NCBI RefSeq assembly: GCF_000715075.1
Contig: NC_134089.1
Location: 65,330,697-65,394,696, forward strand
DNA: 64,000 nt
Source of the DNA: Nicotiana tabacum
Taxonomy: Eukaryota > Streptophyta > Magnoliopsida > Solanales > Solanaceae
Direction of reading: 5' to 3'
The position numbers and the translations under genes are program-made. The notes beneath the pieces were generated by a model, which worked only from the letters and a program-made list of their open reading frames with translations, was not told the DNA's origin and searched no databases. This document shows positions 37,400 through 47,791 of the stretch, piece by piece (the first letter of the stretch is position 1; each line of letters opens with the position of its first letter).

Positions 37400-37955
37400 A
37401 GGGATCGATGTGGGCATTGCCTGGATAAGGTAACATTGAAGCTAAGGTGGCAAGTGCATCGGCTAGTTCATTATGACACCGCGGGATATACCTGAACTCT
37501 ATTGATTTGAATCGCTTGTCGAGATCCTCCACGTGCTACCGATAAGGAATAAGCTTGACATCTCGAGTTTCCCATTCACCTTAGGCTTGTCGGATAATCA
37601 GATCAGAATCCCCCATAATCAACAAATCTTCAACATCTTGATCGATCGCCATATTCATGCCCATGATGCAGGCTTCATATTCAGCTGTATTGTTTTTGCA
37701 AAAGAAACGAAGCCTAGCTGTAGCCGGATAGTGTTGACCAGTGGGTGAGATCAAGATTGCCCCAATTCCTACACCTTTGGAGTTTACAGCCCCATCAAAG
37801 AACATCTTCCAAGCATGAGCGTCTTTCGAGACTACTCCTATGGTGTTTATCTCTTCGTCTGGAAAATAAGTACTCAATTGTCGGTACTCATCATCAATCG
37901 GGTTCTCTACCAAATAATCTGCTAACGCCTGGGCTTTCATTGCCGTGCGAGTGAC
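37400..37955 (-). pseudogene. Second, archaeal-type RNase H domain
   Basis: This is an additional RNase H (aRNH) that Tat-lineage elements carry between the usual RNase H and integrase. It reads F-F-D-G-A (Asp), N-T-A-E-Y-E-A (Glu), M-G-D-S-D-L-I (Asp) and N-E-L-A-D-A-L-A (Asp), so all four catalytic acids are kept. Two in-frame stops (near 37581 and 37536) and a frameshift with the preceding ORF at about 37955 interrupt it. Both stops sit where C-to-T changes of glutamine codons would place them. Confidence 0.88.
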
Positions 37956-39503
37956 ATAGACTGTCGAATTCAGTAAGCAAGATTTGCCACTTTGCTAATC
38001 TCCCAGTAGGCATCGGTTTCTGGAATATGTACTTCAAAGGATCCAACCTGGTTATGAGGTAAGTAGTATGAGCTTGGAGATAATGTCTCAATTTTTGAGC
38101 GACCCACGTCAAAGCACAACACGTTCTTTCCAACAAAGTGTACTTGACCTCATAAACGGTGAACTTCTTGCTTAAGTAATAGATCGCCTGCTCTTTCTTT
38201 CCAGTTATGTCATGTTTTCCGAGGACACAACCGAAAGAATTTTCCAAGACCGTCAGATACAAGAACAGGGGTCTCTCTGGATCTGGCGGGACCAAAACTG
38301 GAGGATTTGAAAGATATTCTTTGATCTTGTCAAAAGCCTCTTGACACTCAGCCATCCATTTGATTGGTGCATCCTTCCTCAATAGCTTGAATATGGGCTT
38401 ACATGTGCTAGTCAGTTGGGCAATGAATCGACTGATATAGTTTAACCTGCCCAATAGACTCATCACGTCTTTCTTCGTTCTTGGAGGAGGTAGATCTCGG
38501 ATAGATTTTATCTTTGTTGGATCTAACTCGATACCTCTTCTGCTTACTATGAAACCCAAAAGCTTGCCCGATGGGACTCTGAAGGCGCATTTAGCCGGAT
38601 TCAGCTTCAGGTCGTACTTTTTCAGCCTCTCAAAAAATTTCCTCAAGTCTCGAACATGATCGTCCTGAGTCCTGGACTTGACTATCACGTTGTCTACATA
38701 CACCTCTATCTCTTGATGCATCATATCATGAAAAATGGCAGTCATGGCTCTCATGTAAGTTGCCCCGACATTTTTTAAACCGAACGGCATAACCTGATAA
38801 CAGTAAGTACCCCAAGGTGTAGTGAAGGCGGTTTTCTCGACATCTTCTTCATCCATCAACACCTGATGATATCCAGCATAACAATCTATGAAAGACTGTA
38901 TCTCATGTTTGGCACAGTTATCAACAAGGATGTGGATGTTGGGCAACGGGAAATTGTCTTTGGGACTTGCCCTATTCAAATCTCGATAATCCACACACAC
39001 CCGAGTTTTCCCATCTTTCTTCGGTACAGGAACTACATTAGCCAACCACGTAGTATACTGGACTACCCGAATTACTCCTGTTTTCAACTGCTTTGTGATT
39101 TCTTCTTTGATCTTATCACTGATATCAGTCTTGAACTTCCTCTGCTTCTGTTGAACTAGAGGACAATCAGGATAAATTGACAATTTATGCACCACTAGAT
39201 CGACACTTAATCCTGGCATGTCATCGTATGACCAAGCAAACACATCCTTAATTCAAAGAGGAGTTGAATTATTGCATCTCACATTTTCTCATCTGTGTGA
39301 ATGCTTATTATGGTTTCTCAGATTTCTTCAGGAGTTCCCAAATTAACCGGTTTGGTGTCATTCAAATTCGGCTTAGGTTTATTCTCAAAGTGTTCCAATT
39401 CTCGATTTATTTCCCTAAAAGCCTCTTCTTCGTCATATTCCGGTTCTTGGTTCATTATTTCACAATTAAATAGCTCGTTTGGATCTGGGCGTGAAGTCTG
39501 CAA
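37894..39503 (-). pseudogene. Reverse transcriptase and RNase H of Ogre-like element
   Basis: The N-terminal part (39318-39503) is acidic and ends in a stop. After a frameshift near 39250 the RT reads V-F-A-W-S-Y-D-D-M-P-G-L, V-P-K-K-D-G-K-T-R-V-C-V-D-Y-R-D-L-N, S-F-I-D-C-Y-A-G-Y-H-Q, P-F-G-L-K-N-V-G-A-T-Y and the catalytic box V-Y-V-D-N-V-I-V-K-S. The second Asp of the expected Y-x-D-D is Asn, which should inactivate the enzyme. The connection and first RNase H follow (L-G-R-L-N-Y-I-S-R-F-I, L-S-K-K-F-T, A-L-T-W-V-A-Q-K-L-R-H-Y-L). Confidence 0.93.
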
Positions 39504-39734
39504 AGCATGTCATATTATTTAAAGCTGCATTATTATAACTGAAAGGAAAAGATAAAAGAAAAATAGCAAAAATCAGACAGAATAAAGAAAAAATGATGAA
39601 ATACTGATTTTATTCCTTGGAATTGGGAAGATAACAGGGTTTATATTTCAGGAAGTTAAAACAGGAAACTAAAGAAAAACATCTGAGTTACACCCTGGGA
39701 TAACTTGTGATGCAGGAAAGGTGGCAGGACAAGT
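39504..39734 (-). other. Gap between protease/G-patch ORF and RT ORF
   Basis: About 230 bp with stops in all sense frames and an AT-rich composition. In pea Ogre an intron lies between these two ORFs and is spliced to join them; whether this gap is an intron here is inference. No clear splice-site pair was fixed. Confidence 0.45.
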
Positions 39735-40370
39735 CTACCCGGACTCCTGCTTAACTGGGAACGGTGTGGCCTCCCAATTTTGAAGCTTAGTATTTGGCCC
39801 CATGTATAGCACCTCAGCGGTGCTTGTGCCTTCTCCCAGCTGAATCATGTGGGTTTCATATAGTATCTTTCTCATGGCCCCACATATCTCCTCAATCTCT
39901 TCGGTACTAAAGGCCTCATCTTCTTCTTTATTCTGGTATTTTGGCTTGACAAACGTTCTGTAAAGATGCGGAACCGGCTGAGGCAAGACCCAACCATTCT
40001 TCTTTCTATCGTTTGCCCATCTTATATCAGCTGGAGTGGGTCTGAAGCCTACCCCGAAGAATTTCTTAGTGGAAGGCAAGGTGATAGGTGCAGTTATTCC
40101 TTGCAACGATTTTCCAAGTCCTTCTCCTGGTTTGAATCCCTGTAGGATTATTTCTTTAGCAACCATGATTGAAGCGTTGGACAAGAAAGGTTGGGGGCAA
40201 GGGATCCCTTCTTCATACTGCTCCACCAACACAACTTCAAAAGCCTGATACACTGTGTGCTCACTCCCTTCTCTTGCTTCAAGATATGGGATGGATGGTT
40301 CCCGATAAATAGACTGTTCGTCTTCTCCGTGGACCACAATTTCCCGATCTTCATATTCAAACTTCACCAT
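39735..40370 (-). pseudogene. G-patch containing linker between protease and RT
   Basis: The stretch of 211 residues follows the protease in the same frame after one TAG. Residues about 68-107 (40050-40169) read I-L-Q-G-F-K-P-G-E-G-L-G-K, Q-G-I-T-A-P-I and G-V-G-F, the spacing of Gly and aromatic residues typical of a G-patch, a small RNA-interacting domain. Retroviruses such as Mason-Pfizer monkey virus carry a G-patch after their protease, so the position fits. Upstream are acidic residues. The C-terminal part is acidic (E-E-D-E, E-E-I-E-E). The stop at 39735 ends the gag-protease reading frame. Confidence 0.8.
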
Positions 40371-40409
40371 TTGGTGGAGAGTGGAGGGTACAACCCCTAC
40401 AGCTTGAAT

Positions 40410-41573
40410 CTAAGGTCTCCCGAGGAGAAAGTTGTAAGATGTGTCCATATCCAGTACCTGGAAGGTTACTTCAAACTCCGCCGGCCCGATAGTCAATATC
40501 AGGTCTATTTCTCCGAGGGTGTCCCTCTTGACGCCATCAAAAGCTCTTACACAGACATTATTGGGGTGAATCCTTCCGGTCCCAATTTCCATTCTTTGCA
40601 GCGTGGAGAGCGGACAAATGTCAACACCCGAACCCCCATCCAACATTACTCGCTTGACGTAGAAGTCTTCACACTTGACTGTCAGATGTAAAGCCTTGTT
40701 GTGAGTTGCTCCCTCCGGAGGCAAATCGTTCTTGCTAAAAGAAACTTGATTAACCGCAAAGAACCTTTCCGTCATTCTTTCATGTTGTTCAACTGAAGTC
40801 TCAGACGGCACATATGCTTCATTCAAGGTTTTGAGCAGGATCTTCTGATGTTCGGCGGACCTCATTAGAAAAGATAGCATAGTCACTTGTTCAGGGTATT
40901 TGCGCAACTGATCCACCACTTCATAGTCAGGCATATTCATCTTCTGGAAGAAAGCCTCTGCTTCTTCAGCGCTTACATGCTTCTTGGGTGGGAAGTGCTT
41001 CCGTGTGGCATTATTCACTTCTTGAATGTCTGAATATTTTCCAGCAGAAGTATTTTCTGGAAGTTCCCCCGTGATTTCTTTGCCTTTGTACGTAACCAAT
41101 GTTTGTTGATAATTTCACGGTACCGTAGACGGGTCTGTCATTTGCTTTTGTGGCATGCGTCCGATAACCGCTGGGTCGTTCAGCCGAGGCGGTTTAATCG
41201 TCCCCCGGACCACATAGGCCCCTTTTGACACGTACATCGGCATTCCCCTTTTCGTTTCGAATCTTTGTGGCTTCTCTGATTGAACTCGTTGAATATAGAG
41301 AACCTCATTCTTTGAAGGCACCATCGCCTCCGTCTTTGTCTCAGCCTTCTTTTCGAGCTCAGCCTTGACAATATTAGTCTTCTTTTCCCCTTTCTCTTGT
41401 TTCGGGGCTGCTTTAAGATTTCTCTATGCATCGACAATGGCGATTATAGCTTTCAGGGCAGGATCAAACTCCTTGTCCTCACAGATCATCACAATTAACG
41501 GCCCATTATTGTGAGCGGATAACGGATTGTTGGTCACATTTGGGACCTCCTCGTCCCTTAATACTATCTTTCC
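40410..41573 (-). pseudogene. Aspartic protease with upstream linker
   Basis: The 3' part (40410-41099) holds the retropepsin: V-M-L-D-G-G-S-G-V-D-I-C-P-L is the active-site loop, where D-G-G-S replaces the common D-S/T-G. Near the end L-L-G-R-P, as in other gypsy proteases, closes the fold. The linker 41100-41573 is Lys-rich and continues gag in frame. The frame is broken by stops at about 41115 (TGA), 41427 (TAG) and 41574 (TAG), all consistent with C-to-T or G-to-A changes. Confidence 0.85.
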
Positions 41574-43409
41574 CTATTCTATTAAGTTCTCTACTGCCCT
41601 TTTTAAAGTCCAACAATCATTGGTATCATGCCCTTCTGCTCCCGAATGATAAGCACACCTAACACCGGCTCTGTAAGCAGGTGATGCTGGATTTTGCCTT
41701 GTCTGAGGGACTGGTTGCAGGAAACCCATCTGGACCAGTTTTTGGAATAGGGTAGCATATGGTTTACCAATGGGTGTGAAAGTTTGTCTTCTGGGTGGTT
41801 CTTGAGGACAGAAGTTATTCTGGGGTAGTTGTGGATTATAGTGGTTTCGGTAAGGAGGCTGATTTCTGGGAGGTGGAGCTTGGCTCCGATTGGCTTGTTG
41901 CGGTGGCCGGACATAAGGTTGAGTATTCATGACCGAGTATGGCTGAGGAGTATAGGCCAAATCTTGGTGAGGGTAATAGTGCTGCGGGGTCCTCTCTGAG
42001 AAAAGGGATCTGGGAGTATAGTTTCTCCTTGTACCCGATACTGCCATGAATGCTTCTTCCCTTTTCTTTCCTTTTGCTATTCCTCCAGACCCACCCTGAA
42101 TGGCTTGGGAGGTAGCTCTGATAGCAGATTGGCTTAGAATTCGACCCGTTTTTAACCCATTTTCAACCATTTCGCCAATCTTGATAGCTTCAGCGAACGG
42201 TTTACCCATTGCGGACATCATATTCTGGAAGTAGTCAGCTTCCTGAGCTTGAAGGAAAACTGTGACCATTTCAACTTCATCCATCAGAGGCTTTATCCTA
42301 GATGCCTGCTCACGCCATTTAACTGCGTACTGTCGGAAGCTTTCTGAGGATTTCTTTTTCAAGTTTGTCAATGAGTTCCTATCTGGAGCAATATCAATGT
42401 TGTACTGGAACTGCCTGACGAAATCTCTAGCAATATAGTCCCAGATGTGCCAGCGGGATATGTCCTAATCCATATACCACTCTGAGGCTATGCCCACCAA
42501 GCTTTCTCCGAAGTATACCATCAACAATTCTTCTTTGCCGCCAGCCCCACGCAATTGGTTGCAATACTTTTTGAGGTGAGCAATGGGATCGCCATGCCCA
42601 TCATATTTCTCAAACTTCAGTGTTTTGAACCCTATGGGCAGGTGCACGTGAGGGAACATGCACAGATCAGTATAGGAGACACTCTTCTGCCCGCTTAAGC
42701 CTTGCATATTTTTTAAGCTCTGCTCGAGGCTCCTCATTCTTCTCACCATTTCATCTTGTTCAGGAGCTTTGGGATTTCGGTCTTGCCCAGGCGTAAGCTC
42801 GTATTGAGGCTGCTGAGGGTGAGCGCTGGTGGTAAACTGAGTTGGTTCCAGCGAGAAGGATGGTGCTTGAAATGTGAATGAGGAAGAGTCAAAATTAGGC
42901 TTGTGTATAGCGGGTTGTGCCGCAATTGGACAGGGCGGTGCAGTGAATATGTTTGTAGCCACATCTGTCATTGACACCCGGGGATAAGAATCAGAGGGTG
43001 ATCCAGCGGAGTGGGCTGAAATGGTAGGATACCCGAATGGGGTAGTTGGATAACTTATGGGGACGTTGGAAGTCCCACTTGTCCTAGAGAACAGCTCGGG
43101 GAATCCAGGGATTACACTCGGCGGCTCTTTTCCATTGTTCCAGTCATCCAACATTTCCAACATGCGAAGCCGCAAGATTCTGTTCTCTTCAGCAGTTGCT
43201 GATTCAGAAGTTGGGATGGCCGAGATTGAACTCTCTTCGGAAATAGGAATCGTTGGCAAAGGAATTTCTGAAGACATCTCTACACTTCCCTTTGATCTCG
43301 TGAAGTAAGTGTGAATACTTCCTCTCGACTTAGTGACGGCCAGCTGAACACTTCCTTTCAACCTCGTAAAGTATGAATGGGAGGCCATACCTCCACAAAA
43401 CCAAACCAC
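41574..43409 (-). pseudogene. Gag of Ogre-like element
   Basis: The frame starts at the ATG 43409 (or the internal ATG reading M-A-S-H-S-Y-F-T-R at about 43388). It has an N-terminal Ser/Pro-rich part, then the capsid core F-E-K-Y-D-G-H-G-D-P, H-L-K-K-Y-C, Y-F-G-E-S-L and A-S-E-W-Y. A single TAG at 42465 splits it; the same frame continues with N-L-K-K-K-S-S-E-S-F-R-Q-Y-A and W-R-E-Q-A. A Pro/Gln/Asn-rich tail follows. One zinc knuckle-like C-A-Y-H-S-G-A-E-G-H-D-T-N-D-C is near 41615-41660. It lies downstream of ORF1 and in frame with the protease. Confidence 0.9.
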
Positions 43410-43900
43410 TTTTCTAAAAACCTGAACTTAGCAGCAAACAAACGGTTAGTTTTAAACAAATAACAGACAGGTAATCTCACATTGGGGTGTGATGCACCTA
43501 TACAGTTAAGTGAGTTTCTACATGTTTGCATCGATGGCATGCGTCATTCCGGCTTCTCTTTATTTTTTTATTTTTTTTCTTTCCACTTTTCACTCAATTT
43601 TCTTTCTCTTTTTTTTATAGTTTATTTTTTTACCCAATTTATTTTATAGCTATGATCGAATCCGATGAGGATTGCCTACGTATCATGACCCCGCATGAAT
43701 CAGATCTTGCGTAGTTCGGGACAAACAAGTGCAAAAATAAAGAAACATTTTTTTATTACTAAAACATTCTATTACAAACTAAATATTTTTGAAAAAGGGA
43801 GAGTAACAGACTTGAAATAAATACAAACTCAAAAACTACTGATACACCCTGATGCGAAAAGACAAACAAAAGACGCCAAGACGGAAAATACAGACTCGAC
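43410..43900 (-). other. Spacer between ORF1 and gag
   Basis: Non-coding, with a poly-T/C-rich stretch at 43555-43640 (plus strand) and structured motif copy C. This spacer might hold signals for gag translation; that is inference. Confidence 0.5.
43659..43720. repeat. Two-hairpin structured motif, copy C
   Basis: AATCC (43659-43663) pairs with GGATT (43669-43673) around GATGA. CTACG (43676-43680) pairs with CGTAG (43710-43714). The inner stem is TCATG/CATGA (43683-43687, 43694-43698), different in sequence from copies A and B but again paired. Confidence 0.8.
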
Positions 43901-45957
43901 CTATAAATACATTAAAGCTTTAAAAATTGGCGCCCGCGGGGCATCGTTCGGCCACGCCGCGGGCTTAGGTGCGAGGTCCCTTTCAAGTTGTTCCAGCTCA
44001 TACATGGTTCGCTTGACATAAATCATCACTGCCGAGAAGAAGGTAGTGCGGGTCATATCTTCGCACCGTAGACACCTCCTAATGATGGCATGGGCAATGG
44101 TCTTAATCTTATCCCTGGTTTGCCCCTTTTCTATGAGTAGGCGCTCTATTTGATCATTACGGGCCTTCAAAACCCGAGAATCCTGGAGATGTTGATTCTG
44201 CCACTGCTGAATTTCTACTTCCATCTGGGCCAGTAAATCATAGCAATGTCTATTTTCAGCTTCAAAGGTTCGGGCTTGCTTAGCCGTTTTGTCCTCAAGA
44301 GTGGCCAACTTTCTCTTCAAATTGACAATGGTTTGCTCGTGATCCCTTTTCAACTGCTGCAGCTACCAGTTGCGCTCCTCTGTTCTTTTTGCCCAGTGTG
44401 CCTCGAGTCCTGCTATGGTATTCTCAAAATTCTCCAACTCACTCCGACACTCACTAATTTCCATTTTTAAACCTTTTATTAGTCGCTCATCCGACCAGCT
44501 CCATTGTTGGTTATCAGCGGCTATCCTTATTTGCTGGATTTGGGCCCTAAGCGCCTCGTTTTCCTGGGCCAACCTGTTCTTTTCTCCCAGATCAGTAGCA
44601 ACTTGCACGTTGTTCTCAAATTTTAGACCTTCAATTTGTTGTTTCAGCTTGCAGATTTCAGCCCGATAGCCTTTTTCTTTTGCTAACCAATCCCATTGCT
44701 GCTGTGATGACTCGGCAAAATTCAGGATATGGGGTCTTTTAGCCGGCCTTTTGTGCTCAAGTTCTCTTCTGTACCACACAAGGTACCCTGGTGCTACTTC
44801 ACCTTTGGCCCAATGCTGCACGCAAGTATCTGCTTTTAAACATTGGCATTCATTCCAGATCTGGCGGACTTTTGCTTCAGGAAATTGTCCGTCAGGGCTA
44901 ATCTGAATTGTTTGAGCACTAAGATCTTCCTCGTGTGGCACTATCTAGCATCTCCCGAGTTGTCTCAAAACTCGATAAGGCGCGTAAGGCTGAATGCTCT
45001 TAAGTCCCATCAATAGAAAGTGGGTCCTAGCTGCCGGCATATATATGACCTCATCAACAGGCAACCATCCCAGTGTCCACTGTATTTGGCTGGCGGTGAG
45101 GGTTCGAAAGAATGACGTCCATGTCGTAACTCCCTCGGGTAGACTGACCTCCTTGATTCTCGTGTAAAACTCTTCTATGCAAGTCTTCTTCGAGGAACCA
45201 TAACTCAAAAGCTCGGAACGGTGGTAGAGATGTTTAGTCATCCATATTTGTAGCAGCAAATTACACCCCTCGAAAAAATTCCCTCTGGCTTTGTAGGTTG
45301 TGAGAGCTCGAAAGATATCAGATACTACCATAGGCGCGAGAGTTCTTTCATTTTGAGTGAGCAAAGTACTGACGACCCCGGATATTTTCAGATCAATGTT
45401 TCTGTCTTTCCTTGAAAATACCAAAAGGCCCAAAAATGTTATCATGAAAGCCACTCGTCTATGCTCATCCCACTTCTGACGGTTACATTTGCTGCATATC
45501 TTGTTACCAGGATTGTTGAATCCTCCTACATGACCATATCTATCGTATATGAAGCGCGGATTACAGAAACCTGCGGCCAAATCTGGGTTATGGACCGTCC
45601 TGGGCATCTTTAATGATTCTAGAAACCGATGCACAGTGACAGCTCTTGGGGAACCAGGTATTTTTGCCTTAATGGAACTTCAGCATTTCCGATGTACCCG
45701 GAAATTTCCTCCAGAGTTGGGGTGAGTTCAAAATCGGAGAAGTGGAAGACATTGTGTGCCTGGTCCCAATAGGTGACCAAAGCTCTTATGATATCTCTCC
45801 GAGGCTGGATTTCCAATAAACCCGTGAGACCTTTTAGATATTTCTTGACCTCATCTTGCCCTTCACCACCTAGATCATCCCACCATAGCCGCAACTTGAC
45901 ATGGACTTTAGTCATTATCGAAAAGTGTTCATTTTGCATTGTGCTCATCCTGCACAT
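43901..45957 (-). pseudogene. ORF1 (extra Ogre ORF upstream of gag)
   Basis: A protein of about 680 residues without known function, placed before gag as in Ogre elements. The N-terminal part (45957-45619) reads W-W-D-D-L, L-T-G-L-L-E-I and L-T-P-T-L-E-E-I-S-G-Y-I-G, similar to the plant mobile domain-like proteins. After a frameshift near 45625 the middle part has C-S-K-C (a Cys pair), I-T-F-L-G-L-L-V-F and W-T-S-F-F-R-T-L-T. The C-terminal third (44941-43901) is rich in Glu, Lys, Gln, Leu and Arg with heptad-like spacing, a probable coiled coil. Two in-frame TAG stops (44945 and 44363) interrupt the otherwise same reading frame. Short open frames on the other strand are shadows. Confidence 0.8.
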
Positions 45958-46019
45958 TTATTAAGGTGATTTAAGCAAAAAATATTTGACTCAAAAATGA
46001 TTTGACTATATTTTAGAAA

Positions 46020-46440
46020 GAAAGATCCGATTTTTCAAACACAGCCTTTCGCACTTCGGGGATGAAGATTTTAAGGCTGTGAGGGTCAACCGATCAAAAC
46101 TCTAAAGGATGATCGAAAGTGGCCGTTTATGCAAAGTCAGCCTTCCGCCGTCCCTTTCGGGAATATTTGGCTGTTTTTGACAAAAACAGCATCACTTGAT
46201 TTATTTATGACTCTTTTTTTTTTTAAAAAAAAATAGTGGCCCGACATTTGGGAACACGACCTCACAGAGCCTCGGGAACGAGGATTCTAAGGCTGTTGGG
46301 CAAATTGGTCAAAATTCAAAAAATGACCAAAAGCGACTGTTTATGCAAAGTCAGCCTTCCGGCGCGTCCCTTTCGGGAACATTCGGCTACATTTGACAAA
46401 AGCGGCATCACCCGACTCATTTATGATGAAATTAAAATTC
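46020..46440. repeat. 214-bp tandem duplication in the leader
   Basis: The word GTTTATGCAAAGTCAGCCTT occurs at 46125 and 46339, with matching flanks (CCTTTCGGGAA, GGATTCTAAGGCTGT-type words). The spacing is 214 bp. The copies have diverged. Confidence 0.85.
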
Positions 46441-46476
46441 TGACATTTTGGCTATTTCTTAAAAAGGGGAGGTTGG

Positions 46477-46537
46477 ACCCGATGAGGGTTGCCTACGTAT
46501 CTCATACCCTGTGAGAATCAAACCGGCGTAGTTCGGG
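46477..46537. repeat. Two-hairpin structured motif, copy B
   Basis: ACCC (46477-46480) pairs with GGGT (46486-46489) around GATGA. CTACG (46493-46497) pairs with CGTAG (46527-46531). The inner stem TCTCA/TGAGA is at 46500-46504 and 46512-46516. Confidence 0.8.
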
Positions 46538-46983
46538 CCGATCAGGAATAAAGGAAATAAACTAACCTTTTTTTCCGAATAAAATACTTACAAAGAAGAG
46601 AGAAAATATTTTTGGATTTCGATTTGTTTTTTTTTAATTATTATTTTTGAAAAGAAACGACGACGAAAGATTTTTTTTTGAATTTTAACTTCTTTTCCCT
46701 TTTTTTTGGAAATTTCGAAAAATCTTCTAAAGAAAAAGGAAATATTTTGGACTATTAGTCTGAATTTATGAAAGAAATACTACAAAAGATAAAAAAAATA
46801 TTTTTGAATCTTGAATTTTGTTTTGAATTTTTTAAACAAATAATTTTTGGATTTTGAGAGCGACTAAAAGGAAATATTTTTGTATTATATATATATATTT
46901 TAAAATTGTGGTCTAAAAGAAAGACTTTCTAAAGAAGTAAGTAATGGATTTTTTTTTTTGGATTTTTGAATATGGTGGGCCGG

Positions 46984-47044
46984 AACCGAAGAGGTTTGCC
47001 TACGTATCTCACATCCGGTGAGAATCAGACCCGCGTAGTTCGGG
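46984..47044. repeat. Two-hairpin structured motif, copy A
   Basis: AACC (46984-46987) pairs with GGTT (46993-46996). CTACG (47000-47004) pairs with CGTAG (47034-47038). The inner stem TCTCAC/GTGAGA (47007-47012, 47018-47023) encloses ATCCG. It is followed by TTCGGG. Confidence 0.8.
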
Positions 47045-47748
47045 CAACATAAACTAAACTTGTAGACAAGACTCCTTTCTTTTGTTTTTCAAATAAATCA
47101 AACTAAAAAAGACAATTTTTTTTTTCATTTTTCAAAATTTCTTTATTTTTAGAAAAATAAATAGTTATCTCCCTACACTGCTATTTTTTTTTCTTTTTTT
47201 TTCAATAAGTATTTTCAGAAACCGGTCAACATGCAAGTCTGCAACAAATAAATGTGCAAAACAAACAGGATGTAGCAGGATGGTCTTTTTTCATTTCAGG
47301 TTGCTTGTCCTAGACGGACTCAACCCCAATGTTGAGTCCCCTATGTCAAATGCAACATGATGCAAATAAGCGTTCCTACTAGGGATCCGGCATGAGGTTT
47401 TGTTATACTAGGTTTATCCTGGGTATATGTTCTAGACTGTGTACCCGAGCGGACAACTCGAGTCGAGGAGGGGGCTACGTACCGGGGACCCGCGGGATCG
47501 TCCGGCTTTGTAACTTGTCCGGCCTCTTTCTTATTTCAAGTATTGACACTAACAGAATAGGGAGTCTTGACCAGCAAGCTCCTCCCCGTAGGTAAGAAGA
47601 GAAGGGTTTCGGCACAGTTTATATACAGTTCAGATAATATCAAAGCGGTAAAAGGCAACATTTAGCACGTTATGCCCAAACATGTAATAAAGATCAGATA
47701 AAAAAGCCAAATATAACAATTATTCTAAGCTCGAATTCTTGAACCCTG

Positions 47749-47787
47749 AACCAGAGATTCTGGGTTCTATCCCCAGCGGAGTCGCCA
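47749..47787 (-). other. Extended tRNA-Arg primer-binding site
   Basis: On the plus strand the sequence reads like the 3' half of a tRNA: the end of the anticodon stem (CCAG), variable loop AGATT, T-arm CTGGG-TTCTATC-CCCAG, seven acceptor bases CGGAGTC, discriminator G and CCA. From memory this matches plant tRNA-Arg(ACG) with one T-loop difference. The element sense strand therefore has TGGCGACTCCGCTGGGGA, the usual Ogre primer site, next to the 5' LTR after four bases. The homology is 39 nt, longer than the normal 18 nt. Confidence 0.85.
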
Positions 47788-47791
47788 AAGC

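Larger units (their letters stand above)
45958..47748 (-). other. Leader (5' untranslated region) of Ogre-like element
   Basis: About 1.8 kb without a coding frame. It holds a 214-bp direct repeat, two structured motif copies (B and A) and long A/T tracts (46560-46980, 47100-47210). Confidence 0.6.

Noticed and set aside
36267..37433. Plus-strand ORFs over the integrase region
   Set aside because: They are shadows of the well-supported minus-strand integrase frame.
47749..47787. tRNA-Arg gene
   Set aside because: Only the 3' half is present and CCA is encoded, which plant tRNA genes do not encode. The position next to an LTR fits a primer site.
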